Assembly: GCA_964035795.1 (NCBI GenBank)
Contig: OZ038326.1
Span: 3,565,259 to 3,629,258, forward strand
DNA: 64,000 nt
Direction: 5' to 3'
Origin: Pterobdella sp. o SKG-2022
Lineage: Eukaryota; Annelida; Clitellata; Hirudinida; Piscicolidae
Numbering within the stretch: the first letter of the stretch is position 1; each line of letters opens with the position of its first letter. Below, in pieces: positions 25,008-38,047 of this stretch. The position numbers were made by a program, and so were the translations under genes. The notes below the pieces were generated by a model. It saw only the letters and a program-made list of their open reading frames with translations, was not told the DNA's origin and did no database searches.

Positions 25008-26236
25008 AGTTGTGCCAGGTTAAGTTACTAAACTATAAAATTACAATACAAGCCAAAAAGTTCTTAACGCATCAAAAAGAGTCTAAAAGATATAAAAATT
25101 TAATGAGTTTTTGAATAAACTTTTTGGAAATCATATCGTAAAATCTTCATTTTTATCATTAAAATTCAACTTTACTCTTATACAAAAAAAAACAAAACTT
25201 AGTTTCTTAGCAACTGCCTAAAAGTTGACTTCTAGATATATCAGTAAAAAATCAATGAAAAAACGTTGTTTTCTAAAGTGAGCGTGCTTATGGATTTTTT
25301 CTAGAAAATACTTTCGTAAATAAAATAATTTCTTTTTTGAAAGAAACCGGCTTTTCGCGATTCTTTGGAAAAAACTTTTGTATAAATGGAAAGTTTTGTT
25401 CAAAAAAACAGTTCTCAAGTTTATTTTTCAACTAATTCAATTTTAACTTTTCCATTATATAATGATTCGAAATTTTATTATGAAATTCAAACAAAAATTT
25501 AAAAAATTATAATTGGAGCTACAGTCAAATATTTAAAAACAGATCTGAATGTTAATACTGATGATTTAATGGAAAATAACTCTAAACCACGTTTGGCATT
25601 TTCCATCACGATTCAATTTTAAAATTCTCGTAAAAATCAACGGAAATGATGCATTTTGGAACTCAAAACAGATATTGAAAAACAAAAGCTTTAAAAATGT
25701 TGGCACCTTCGTTTGAAACCCATTGAATCTTCCATTGCATCTGTTGAAATAATACCCTTAAATATACGTCTATTGAAAATTTAAATTAAATCCAATGAGT
25801 AAAACCATTGAATAAAATATTAAAGATACTTTTCTTTAAAGAGCGAAACACACCTAAGTATTGAAGAATTTTTCCTAATTAATATCCGGAGAGCTTCGTT
25901 TATTGGCATCGAAATAAGATTCCAAAGCATTGTCCTGTTGGTTATATTGAGTTTGCATTAAATCATCAATGCTATTCTTATAATACATCTCTCAAAAACT
26001 TCTTAACACCAATGTTTTCATTGCATTTTGCTTAAAAATTTTGAAAATCCATTACTTAAAACATTGTTCAATAGATTAACAATACAAACCCTGAACGTGG
26101 TATTATTCCTGAGTGCAGATTTCAACTCTCTCTTCTCTCCACAAACTTTCTCTTCTTTCTTCTCACTCTTCGTATTGAGTAAGCTTTATACACACAAATT
26201 AATAATTGAAACCTCCAACTCAAAAACACCAATGAC
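25008..26236. other. Intergenic region, PPP1R42 / CEP152
   Basis: About 1.2 kb of AT-rich sequence. No exon or RNA gene is supported. Short open frames here have no recognisable composition; the CEP152 3'UTR and the PPP1R42 promoter should be in it. Confidence 0.55.
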
Positions 26237-29200
26237 TTACAATAAGATAAACAGGCGTGTATTTTGAGTTCTTATAAGTTCTTTCACTGTTAGTTGCGTG
26301 TTTTGATTCACTAATATCACCCTTAACAAAGCCTTCAACAAATAAAAAAACACAAACTTTCTAGAATCTTCTTTGAGTGAGTAGTTAGAAGTGCTATCGC
26401 TTGATGTACGGAAACAGAGTTTGTTGATGTCTTCAAAAGATTGCATTATAAGCCTGTGACGTTGGCTTCCGTAAGAGACGGGAGGGTGAGGTGAGGGTTT
26501 TTGGTCTTTTGTATATTTCGATGAAAATTCAGTTCTGTGGTTTGGTTGATGATGTTTGGAAGTCTCTTTTAGTTGAAAGTTAAATAGATTCCGATGGTTG
26601 GGTGTAGTTAATAGATGTTGGTGATTGGAAAGAGAAGGGTGGTTGGAATGATGTGCGTGGTTAAAGGGATGTGGATGGGTAGGTGAATGTTTTACCTTCT
26701 GGTCAAACAGCTCAAGCGCCTCTTGGTTTAACATATGAAAATTGGGAGAAGTTTGCTGTAATGAAGAAGTCCTGTGGAACTTATCGAGAGAATTTTCAAC
26801 TGATTCAACAAAATTTTCCAAAAAGTCTTCCCCAAAATCATGCTGCCGCAGAACGTTTCTCAACACCTCAATGTAGTATTTCCTGAGAAACACCGCTATC
26901 TTCTTTTTCTCTTTTCTCATTTTCTTTTCGAATATTTCTTCTTGTTCTAACTCTTCCTTCATTGAACTAACGTGCTCATAGTTGGAGCGTAGTTGAAACC
27001 CTTGAGATACTGAGCGTTTTAACTCATCTCTTTCATTTCTAATTACCCTTATTTCATCGTTCAACTCTTCCATCTTCTCTTCAAGTTTCTTATTCACATC
27101 GTTAACTTCTTGCATTTTCTTCCCCCATTCAATATTTACATCAGTGATCTTGTCTTCACATTGGGTCTTGATCTTCACTACTATCTGCTGCTGGTCCCGA
27201 AGAAGATGATCTAAATGCTTCTGAAACTTGTTCTGCATCGATTTGAATAACTTCTCAGCCCTCTTCAGTTTCTCTTCCAACTTCTCTTTACTGCCCATCA
27301 ATTCAATGATTCTCACCTCGTTTCCTTTGTTATATATGCCATCAGCCATTCTTTCAGACAGTCTTTCATTTTCTTGTTTCAACACAGTAATCTTATCATT
27401 CATGGTAGATTTCACCTTTTCAAACTCCTTCATACCCTCGTATTTCTCCTTCTTCAACTCTTCATTAATCCTCTCTAATTCTCCCACATTAGAAATCAAC
27501 TTTTCATTATCTACCTTCAAATCATCCGCTTTAACAGAACATTTTTTAACCACCATCTTCCACCTTTTGATTTCCCCATTTATAACCTCTATAATAGCAT
27601 CAAAATCGTGCACGGAATCACTTTCATCGATTATCGACTCCAGCGTTGCAACAATGGATCCTAGCATATTGGGAACTTCATCAGATGGTTCTATCCCACT
27701 CAATTCATGCGCCGTTGTTTTCAATCTCTGGGTGGTTTGTAAGATGGACAAATAGATAAATGAGTAATTTAAAATAAATACACCCTGAATAGATATAGCT
27801 ACTGCACCCATATATAAAAAACTAAACCTTTTCTTACCAGCGCCCAAGTATGATCAAGTGAAGTTAGTTTCGCTTTCATAGTTTCTTCATAGTTTCTCTG
27901 CATCTCGAGCTTTTCTTCTTCATGTTTTCGAATTTCTTCTTCACTCATCTGCAATTTATCCATGCAATAATGAAGTGGCCAAAGATGTGTAGAACGACGT
28001 ATGAAAGATACATTTATAAAGCGCCATTGAACCATTGTTATGTTTTTAATAAGGTTAATCTTAGTGTTTTTATCTATCTACCATCTATTTATCTATCTAA
28101 CTATCTTCTAAAATGTCTACAAAATTATATAAAAATGATATGATGAGACCTTTTTGAATTGTTCCTCTTTGTTTTGCAGCATCATTTTCCATTCTATCTC
28201 CTTCCTCACATCCACCTCCTCCTTTTTGCTCTTCTCTAGAAGTTCTTGCTGGCAATCTGATGTGACGATTGGCTAATAATAATAATAATAATAATGAAAA
28301 CAAAAATAAAATATTAATATGATCAATAAGTTAACACAGAAAAAAAACACTCAATCTAGATATAGAAAAAAAATAGACAATAACCACACTTAAGCCGTAT
28401 CAAACAACCTTAAATATCAAAAACAGAGAAAACAAAAAATAACCGTGGAATTTCTTCTTGTTGATCTGGAGCATGAGTTTAAGTTGCACCACATCCTCCT
28501 CTAAGCATTTGATTAGGTTGTCTTTTCGCCTCAGTAGCTCTTCAGTTTCACTGCCGTTGGGCGTTTCGTCGCTTATAAAGCTTTTGATGCGTTCATTGTC
28601 ACTGTTGCTATTTTTATTCTTAGCATTGTTATTGCCGGAAATAATCTCGTTAGAAATATTGTTCTTATTATTATTGTTGTTATTATCCTCCAAAGAATTA
28701 TTATGATAGTTAGTTATTTGTTTCTTAAGTGCTGATATTTCTTTGTTAAGTCTATCTACAATGATATTTTTCTCAACCAACTCTTTATCCTTCTCATTTA
28801 TCTCATTATTTTTTTCTACCATAATTCTTTCCATCTCTTTCAATTTCATTCTCAATTTCCCCATTATATCATCTTCATTCTTTTTTCTGCCTTCTCCATC
28901 CATCAATTCATCATTCGTCATCTTTCTTTCTTTCGTTCCTCCCCTCCACTCATCTTTTAGTCTTGTGATCTGTCGATTCATGGTTGTTTGAAAGATATTC
29001 ATGAACATTTTAATGATTTAATTTGATATTTTTTTCTTTATTAGTATATATAGAAAATATTATTAATGTAGTATTACTAACAGTACTTTCACAAAAGCAC
29101 AAAACCTCTTTGAGCTTTTCCTCCTCAAACCTCCTTTTCATCTCCAAAATTTCTTGGTCCTTCTGTATCGACACAATTTTTCAATTGATCAAATAATTTT

Positions 29201-32200
29201 TTAACCCAGTGTAGAACACCAAAAATAATTTTGAAGACACATAAAAAACAAACATGAAAAAATGACTAACAACAAACAAACAAACAATCAAACAAACAAA
29301 AAACAAAATACAAACAGGCAAACACACAAACATACAAACCTGCCCCTCGAGCACCTGCTTAGCCTTACAGCACTCAATGTAAAGCTGTTCGGCCTCACTA
29401 CACCTCACATCCATCTCTGCCAGCTCCTGCCTTGGTTGTGCAACATAAGATGCTATGTAATGTATTGCACTGATTACGCAACATTACAAATTATCTACAA
29501 CAAAACACAATATGGCAGTTAAAATATCAGTTCAACTTGAGTTCTTGGACTCTGGCTTCGTGTGCTTGTGTGAGGTTGTGCGTGCGTTTCTTATACTCCT
29601 CTTCCAGCTCTGAACTTCGTCTGTAGAGGTGTTTGATTACTATTGTGTACATTTCATCGTGACCTTCTATATTCTGACACTGAATGCCTTAGAATCTCTA
29701 ACAAAAATTAAAATAACAATGACAATTTAATAATATTTATAATAGAAAAAAATATTAATAAAAATAACAATTTAATACTGAAAGCAAAAACATTCCTCAA
29801 TCTGGAAAACCCTAACCTGTTGACAGCTTGTATTTTATCCACCCGATGCTGCTCCACCAAGTGATTCATCCTGTCAACAAACTCATTCAACATCGCCCTC
29901 TTCTCCTCTAACTCCTTCTTGCTTGCAACCACTTCCTTTTCTTTACGCTGTGTGTTTTAGGAGTAATGATAATGATAATAATAAAAAAAAATATTGTTAT
30001 TAAACCATAATAATAATGATGAAAAAGAATTAATGTGGTGGTAATGATAAACTACCCCCCCATTATATGAATATAAGGACGCCGGCCCATATATGATGAG
30101 AATAAAATATTATTCATGAACTAATCTTATCTAAAATAATCAACACAAAGTTTATTGCACCTCAAGAGCAGTCTTGAGTTGCATGGCAGTCAAACACCTG
30201 CCATCACATCTCGCATTTGTGTTTCTTGCGTTGTTTGTTGTGTTATACAGCCTATCCTTATTATTTGATTGGTTGTCCTTTTCATCCAATAAAATTTGAT
30301 TATCATTCCTGTCTTCTGGTGATGGATTAGCATCAATTCTTCCCATTCTTGTTTGCAGCACTTTTATTTCTTCTTCTTTAAACTTTAGCTGGTTTCTCAT
30401 CTGTTCTAATTGCCCGTTCTTTTCTTCCATCTCTTTTCTCAAAACTTTGAGTTGCTTAGGATCATTATCAGCACCCACAATCCTCTTCTTCTTCAGCAGT
30501 GCCAGTGTCATTTGAAGTTCTGACTTCAATCTTTCTATCGTTTTTTTGTCATTACTGTTTACATTAATATCTTTATTATTATTATTATCCTTGTTATCAA
30601 ATTTATCTTCGGTTCCTTCAGAAGACCTGAATGAATCATTAATTGACATCATTATAATACTTGAATAAGACAATCTAACAGCAATAAAGCAACTATAACG
30701 CTGTATTATAAGCCCCATACATCCCGAAGCACCCACAAGTTGATATTGAGCATGTGGTATGAGTCATTGAGGCTGTTTGGGGTGCCAAGACGGTTGTATG
30801 TGGCCTGTGTATCCAGTTGATTAAGAAAGACATTTGACGTCATTATTTGAAGTTGTTCTTTCAAGTCAGCCACTTCCATCTGTTTGTTGCTTCGTAAGTT
30901 GAGTTCTTGTTTAAACTTGAGTGAATAGATTGGTTCAAAATATTTATATTATATCTGCATATGTATAACTAAAACAAATATATACAGGTAAACATGAAAA
31001 TCTAAAAAGACATCTAAAAAAATAACTACATGAAAATAAACAAAAACCATAGAAATACATAAACAAAATGACACAGATACAAACAAACATACCTTCAAAT
31101 CGTCATTGAGTTTCTCTATGTTTTCCTTACTGATTGTGACCTCTTTGAGTTGAATTTTCAACCTTGCGACCTCTGTGTTTGCCCCTGGTTAAGATGACAA
31201 TGATTTCAAAGACTTAGCATCGTGGGAACAACTGGCGCAAAAACTATAATGAGAATAATAATAACAATAAATAATATAAGAATATTGAGATAGAAAACAC
31301 TTAGAAAAAGTAAATGATACTAATGATCATAAATGTATTAATTCACTAAAACATCAAAATATTAACAAAACATAACCTAGTCATTACTACTAAACCAATT
31401 AAATCTATCAAATCGTTAAAATCAATGCTTCTTCCTATAACAACCAACCTGAGTCTAACAGGGCGTTACACTGTTGTTGTGATTGGTGCAATGACATGGT
31501 TAATCTGTGAATGTTATCGCTATTGGCAAGTTCCCTCTGTTGGTGGTCCTTTTGTAATTGAGAATGCCTGTCTTTCAGCTCCTTCAGCTCTTCTTTCTGT
31601 GCGGTGTTGTCTCATATTAATTTACTCTTTATCTAAAATACTTTAAAAAGTTTTACCAATCAATTTAACTATCTGTCTAGCTATCTAGCAATCTACCTAT
31701 CTATCTATCTATCTATTTATCTATCCATCTATCTATCTATCTATCACCTACACCTTTAAAACACCCGAAACATTCTACAACACAAGAACAACCTGTTGAG
31801 AAACATTGAGATGGGCCTGTTGTAGTTTGTTGTTGAGTGAATCAAGTTGTTGTTGATGTTTGTTGGTGAGAGCTTCTGTGGCCCGTTCATGCAGCACTCG
31901 CATGCGAGTTAACACCTGGGATTATGAAGATGTTGACATTATGATAACTACCATCATCATCATTGTCACAACTACCACCAACATCATCCTCACAGCTACC
32001 CTCATCCTCCATCATCACCGTTTTATATTATTTTTAGTATGATTCATATCATTATCCTTATTATCATTGGCAAACCTCATTAGAGTTCATAGATGACAGT
32101 TGTGACTTGAACTCATCCACTAGAGACTCTGCAGCCATCAACTTACGTGTTTGCTGTGGTTGGTCAAGGTTTTTTCACATGTATTTGTAGTCATTACACT

Positions 32201-33518
32201 TCATAGTGTGTGTAAGGTTAGGTTCTTTTGGTTTAATATCATATCTAAATTTTGCTTTAACTTACCAAAGTAAAATTTATAATACCTTAATTATAATAAT
32301 AATGATTATTGAATCAAAACAACTAAAGCACAAATTGAAAAGAAGTTCACAACAACATCTTCCATGCTTGAAGCACCACCAACTCACATCCTGATGTTGT
32401 GTTTTGAGGGCTTGCAGTTCTGTGCTGACCACTTCGAGTTGGTTTTGTAGTGACATTTTGTCATCTTTCAATGAAGCTTCTGATTCCATTAGTTGTGTCA
32501 GTTGTGATTGTAATGCATTTTTCTCATCTGTTGAGGATTTTAGTATGAGCTACTGATGATAATGGTGATAGAAAAAGCATAAATAGAAATTTCAATTAAA
32601 ATTGAAGCTATTTACTTCAATAAAATTTGATGTAAAAAACTCATCACAATATGATTTGAAATTCAATGATAGAAATAAAATATAAAACACCTTGGAGGAT
32701 ATTGTATCTATGTTGATTAATTCTGACTTCTGATATGAACTGCTCTTTTAAAGAACCCATATTTTTCCTTAATGTATTTGTTATACTCTCATTTTCCTTT
32801 TTAACTTGTTCGATTTGCTTGTTGCATTCTTCTAATGTGATTAAATTATGTTGTTGAGTGATGAGGTTGTTGTTGTATAAAGAAGGTTGTTGTTGTGTGT
32901 GATATTGAGAATATAGGTCATCATCTTCTTTATTTTTTTGGTAATTTTCATCATTATTATCAACTATAGTGTCATTAACTTCATTACTGTATGTGGTGTA
33001 ATCGTTATATGATTCATGTTTCAAGTCAAACTGGTTTGGTGGGTTGTAATTTTCTTTGATACTATCATGTTCATAATTATAGTTGTTCAATGGGTCGATT
33101 ACACCATTGATTGCTTCATGGCCATTATTGTTATTATCATTATAGCCTGGCTGATTATATGGGTTGTTGTAATTGTATTGGTTGTTTGGAAGGTTTGAAT
33201 TTTCAGATGTTATATTGTTGTTAGAATTGCCATGAAAAACTTGATTGTTGTTATTTGCATCATCATCATCACAATCTTCATATGAGTCAGAGTCTTCCAG
33301 ATTGTCATCAAACTCGCTTGTTAATAAATCTTTCAGCTGTATTTACGAAAATTTATTATAAACATGAATATAATTTTATGTAATTTATGAACATAGGTCT
33401 AATTTTATGTAGTTTAGAAACTAACTTGATTTTGTCGCTCTCTGTCTTCTCTTTCAAACTCTTCTTCTGCTTCAACATGAAGAGCTTGTCCATCAAAATT
33501 CATACTTCCCGTTTCCAT
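26237..33518 (-). CDS. CEP152: CEP152/asterless-like centrosomal coiled-coil protein
   Basis: Pericentriolar scaffold that recruits PLK4 for centriole duplication. Exons on the minus strand: 33426-33518, 32691-33336, 32388-32527, 32076-32153, 31793-31915, 31449-31596, 31093-31184, 30737-30915, 30161-30626, 29817-29947, 29537-29679, 29340-29430, 29106-29162, 28444-28969, 28150-28256, 27838-27948 and 26237-27727; about 1540 residues. Support: the acidic N-terminus EEEFEREDRERQNQ then LKDLLTSEFDDNLED, near-continuous coiled coil, FVDRMNHLVEQHRVDKIQ, EQLYIECCKAKQVLEG and the C-terminal FLRKYYIEVLRNVLRQ. The second exon carries a long Asn-rich insertion. One junction (29817 to 29679) does not join in phase with canonical sites, and the 3' end could be spliced differently from the single open frame given. 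Confidence 0.85.
31671..31745. repeat. (CTAT)n microsatellite in a CEP152 intron
   Basis: Imperfect CTAT/CTGT units over about 75 bp between CEP152 exons; GATA in the transcript sense. Confidence 0.9.
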
Positions 33519-34027
33519 CTTCCATTAATTCTATTTGAAAAAATTTTATTAAAATCTTTCACAATATTTAGTGGGAAAATTCTTACATAAAAACTCCATT
33601 TTTTAAATTGAATACGGTCTTTTACTTAGTTATTTATTGATTAAAATTAGGCTTATTAACTTAGCTTACATACATGCACAAGTGTAAAAAGTTTAATACC
33701 TACCAAATCGATTGCTTGACAACAAGCAAGTCCAAACTTGATTTTTTACGTAAAGAACTCCTGTAACAAAATTTGAACAAATATTAAAAATATATATTGA
33801 AAAAATAAAATTTTTAATGATTTTAAAGTTTTACTTCAAAAACACCGCTTTTAAGTGTGAAAGTATGACTAAAAACCAACAACTTTTTGTTAACTTTTTA
33901 GAAAGATTTTTTAATCATTGAAAACTTTTTTAAAAATTCATTCAACACAAAAGTATATTTTTGATTAAAATGCTATATTAAACTCTTGACGTCAATATAA
34001 ACGCTAAATAATTTTAGTGTATACTTG

Positions 34028-35621
34028 ATGAAATCAACAATTCTAACTGATAAAGATTTAGATAGAATAATAAATATTTTATGGAATCCAAATATAGTTG
34101 GAAAATGTGGAAATTTGGAAAAGCATCTAGATGAACAGAAGTTAATTTCTTTGTTACAAAGTGTTAGAAAGGTATTGATTAAAGAATGTATGTTACTTGA
34201 ACTGGAAACTCCAGTGAATATTTGTGGAGACATTCATGGCCAATATATGGATCTTTTACAAATCTTCAAAGATGTCGGTAAACCCGCTACCACAAGATAT
34301 CTTTTTTTAGGTTAATTAATGCATTAAAATTAAAATATTCAAAAATAAATTAAGTTAATATTAATATTGAAGTTAACTTTTAGGAGATTATGTGGATCGT
34401 GGAAATCAGTCGTTGGAGAGTATCTGCTTATTGTTTGTATACAAATTGAAATATCCGACCTCTTTTCATCTTCTTCGAGGAAACCATGAAGATGCCACAA
34501 TGAACGAAATGTATGGCTTTTACGACGAATGCAAAAGAAGGTTTTGAGAAAAATTATGTTTTAAAAATCATAAAGAATAATGAAAGTTTTTAATTTATAT
34601 TAAACTATTGATAATTAACTATTTTAGACATAGTACTAAGCTACGAATAACCAACTATTTTTAGGTACAGTATTAAGCTATGGAAGTGTTTTACCGATGT
34701 TTTCAACTGTTTGTCAATAGCTGCAGTGGTCGGCGGTGCTATATTTTGTTGCCATGGAGGGCTAGGACCGAAACTCGTTAAATTAAGCCAAATAAAAAAA
34801 TTAAAAAAGCCCAAAACAATTCCTTATGAAGGATTGATGTGTGACTTGTTATGGGCCGATCCTGAAACCCAAAATGCCGGTGACCACAGATGGAAAAATA
34901 ATGAAGAAAGAGGAGTTTCTTATGTTTTCGGAGAATGGGCTGTACGTCAGTTTCTTGAAGTGAGTGATTATTTTTCACTGGTCATCTATTGCATTCGTAA
35001 TCGCACCAACACAAGTAAAGCTCTACTCTACATTAATTACACTTATAGGATTTTTGGTCTACTGAGAAAATTTATATTTATTCAATCATATTAGTAGGTA
35101 TTTTAACAAAAAGATATCAGATGATTTTTAAATTGAAAAGCTGCGGTTTTAAGCTCATAAATCCTAAAGACTTTCAAATAAAAATGAAAAGTATATATCT
35201 ATTTTGCTTTTAGAAAAATAAAATAGCTCATGATTTTTTATATATAAAGAAAACTAAATTTTTGAAAACAAAAAAGATGGTTCTGCTGGGTTTCGAACCC
35301 AGGACCTCTCGCGTGTGAGGCGAGCGTGATAACCACTACACTACAGAACCAATATGCGTTGACTCCATAAACCTAATATACATAACCATTTTTATTATTT
35401 AACAGAACAACAGAATACAATTGATATGCCGAGCTCATGAAGTTGTAGAATGTGGTTACGAGTTTTTTGCAAACAAAGGCTTAGTAACAATATTTTCAGC
35501 TCCTTTATACACCAACACATTTGACAACGATTCTGCCGTTTTAAGCGTTGATTCCAATCTTACATGTCATTTTCACATCTTTAAGCCTAACATCGGAAAA
35601 GCACGACTTTCGAAAATTTAA
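34028..35621 (+). CDS. Divergent PP1-like Ser/Thr protein phosphatase
   Basis: PPP-family metallophosphatase catalytic subunit. Exons 34028-34310, 34384-34540, 34665-34959 and 35406-35621 join in phase for 316 residues, PP1-sized. All metal-binding and catalytic motifs are present: [33 protein letters not shown] and [14 protein letters not shown], plus RGVSYVFG. Two departures from PP1 stand out. The region before RGVSY carries a longer, charged loop ([15 protein letters not shown]), and the nearly invariant PP1 loop SAPNYCGEFDN reads [11 protein letters not shown], keeping the Tyr but losing the Cys and Gly. Lineage-specific, often testis-biased PP1 paralogues show this kind of drift. It is head-to-head with CEP152, and a tRNA-Val lies antisense in the last intron. 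Confidence 0.93.
35278..35350 (-). tRNA. tRNA-Val (CAC)
   Basis: 73-nt cloverleaf on the minus strand. Acceptor GGTTCTG pairs with CAGAACC, discriminator A. The D arm contains TAGTGTAGTGGTTATCAC, the anticodon loop CTCACAC gives CAC, and the T arm is CTGGGTTCGAAACCCAG. No intron. It lies wholly inside an intron of the PP1-like gene, in the opposite orientation. Confidence 0.97.
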
Positions 35622-36575
35622 AAAAATAATTGGAACAAACCTTCAAAAATAATCTATCAATGGATAAAGTTTAAATAATAAAAATTATAATTTACATTGT
35701 TTCTTATTTGAACTTGACAGTTAAGCCAATTCAAAAATAACAGAATATTTATTATATCTAAGTAAATATCAATTAATAAAATTTATATAAAATATCAACA
35801 TTCCAGTAGCAGTTATGCATATAACATCAAATAGATAAGTGGATTAGAATGGAAAAACATAAATAATGACTATTATGATTAATACAACACGAAACATCAA
35901 AGAATTCAAAATCAGCAATGAGTAATAAAACCTGACTATTTTTAGTGAAATAAATGCTTATAATTTAAAAACAGCAAAAAAACCACTAGAATTAAGCTGA
36001 TAAAAACAATATCGAGTTTTCAAAACGCCAAAAATGCTGCTTGGTTCAACAAAATTCAATTCAACCTTCAGTGGTTGATTGTAATGTACATCAAGAGAAG
36101 GTTAAATGGTTAGTTGGTATTTCGATCTACTCTTTACCAGTTGACCTGGAAGCAATAAAAATAACAATTAAAAAAAAACAATAATATTAACAGTAATAAT
36201 AATAAAAATAATAATAATCCTTTAATTTATATAAATATAAATATAAACGCTATATAAATGAACACTATTACCACTATCATCAATATATTTATCATTTTAA
36301 CATGGATCTTGATTCTATTTCTTTTATTTATTTATTGACAAAATGTTAATCTCGAGCACCAACCAAACTGAAAGTTGTGTTTGTAAGGAGATGTGGCCAG
36401 GCGGGACTTGAGGGATCTCAGTATTAAAGGCCGTTTGATTGTTCCTGTGTGTATTTATCTACGTATGTAGGCGTGTATGTCTTTATGGGTTCAGTATCTC
36501 CTTGAATTAAGGTGTTTAAAAAAATTCTTCATAATTTAAAAAAGCTATATGAAATTCAGATTTTGTATATTGTGA
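35622..36575. other. Convergent intergenic region, PP1-like / FAM149
   Basis: About 950 bp, AT-rich, holding the two 3'UTRs. No exon is supported; a stretch of TAA/AAT trinucleotides near 36190-36225 is low-complexity only. Confidence 0.5.
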
Positions 36576-37959
36576 TTAAAAATTAATCAACACAAAACCA
36601 CCGTCATCTTTGGCTAGTAGGAAGGTCGAGTTGAAAGACGTGTTACTATGTCTCCTCCGATGCTTGCTTTGAGTATTGTGTGTGTATGTGTTGAATGGTT
36701 TGGTTTGTGGCGCTACGAATCCTTGTTCTTTTGTGTGTTTATGCGCTTGCCTCGGTGCAGGTGTGTGGATCTTGTGGTAGGGTGATGTTTGTTTAGTGAT
36801 TGATGGAGGCAGAGGGTCTGTTGACACTACAGCGTTCAAAAGCAGATGGTGCTCCGACCTCGTTTCTTTTATGTCTTGGTTGATGATTCATATAAATGAA
36901 TTATAAATATAAATCCATTGAACACAATGGGGAATATAACCATGTATAAGATGAACATATGAAATAAAAATACCAATATTCATATTAACAATAAAAATAA
37001 TATCATTTTTTTATATAGCTCTATGAGCATCAGGTTCACATTAAATAACATACTGGGAAGGATGGATGATTGATGCTTGCTTTGGTGCCCTTCAAGTCTC
37101 GAGTGGGTCTGAGTTGAATAATAATGGTAAATATTATTAAAAAAAAAATAAAAATAAAAAAAATAATAATTTTAAAGAAAAAATTTGAGGTGTTTATGGC
37201 AATTATGTGATTACTGAAAAAATTATTTATATACTAAATAAGATAAATGGAAAAAAACGAATAAAAAATACACAAATTAAAACAACTACGCCTTTATCGA
37301 GATCGAGGCATGATATCAAAAAAATGGCGAAATGTAACAAGGTAAAGTAATCAACAAAAAAAATTAATTAATATGATACCCTAGTTCTGTAGAAGGCGCG
37401 TGTCGAACTGGGTCGGCTTTCTGTTTGAGCGTGTCTAGTGGTGGTTAGGAGATTATTTATATACCATATAAATGGAGGGTTGGAAGTTTAGATACATCTA
37501 TCATTAGTCATATTAGATTATTTTGAGATATGATCAGGCTGATATCATATTCTTTATCAAATAAATCAAAGCTTCGTTTATTTATGAACTGATGAACCGT
37601 AGTGTTAGTTTTATTAAGTTCTCATTACTGTATATAATTATCCTCATAACTTTATTATAGTCAGCATTTTAACCTTTTCAATTTTTTATCCCTACACATA
37701 TCGATGATTCAACTTCTATTATAACCTATATTACTTTCACAAAAGGCTTTTATATAAATGGGTAAAAAAATACCCGCAGCAACCGACCTGTGCTTGTGTA
37801 TTTCTAAATGTCTATGCTTATAACTGGTGGGGAGGTTGTTGAAGTTGAGTTGCTTGAACGAAGTGTGCAGTAGAGCGCTTGATGCCCTATTTGCCTTCTT
37901 CTGTCTCTCTTCGCCGTTGCTTTTGCTTACCTGCGTTTTAGATGGATGGATGGATAGAC

Positions 37960-38047
<88 letters not shown>

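Noticed and set aside
26683..28143. Plus-strand open frames opposite CEP152
   Set aside because: Composition mirrors the charged coiled coil on the minus strand; there is no independent homology.
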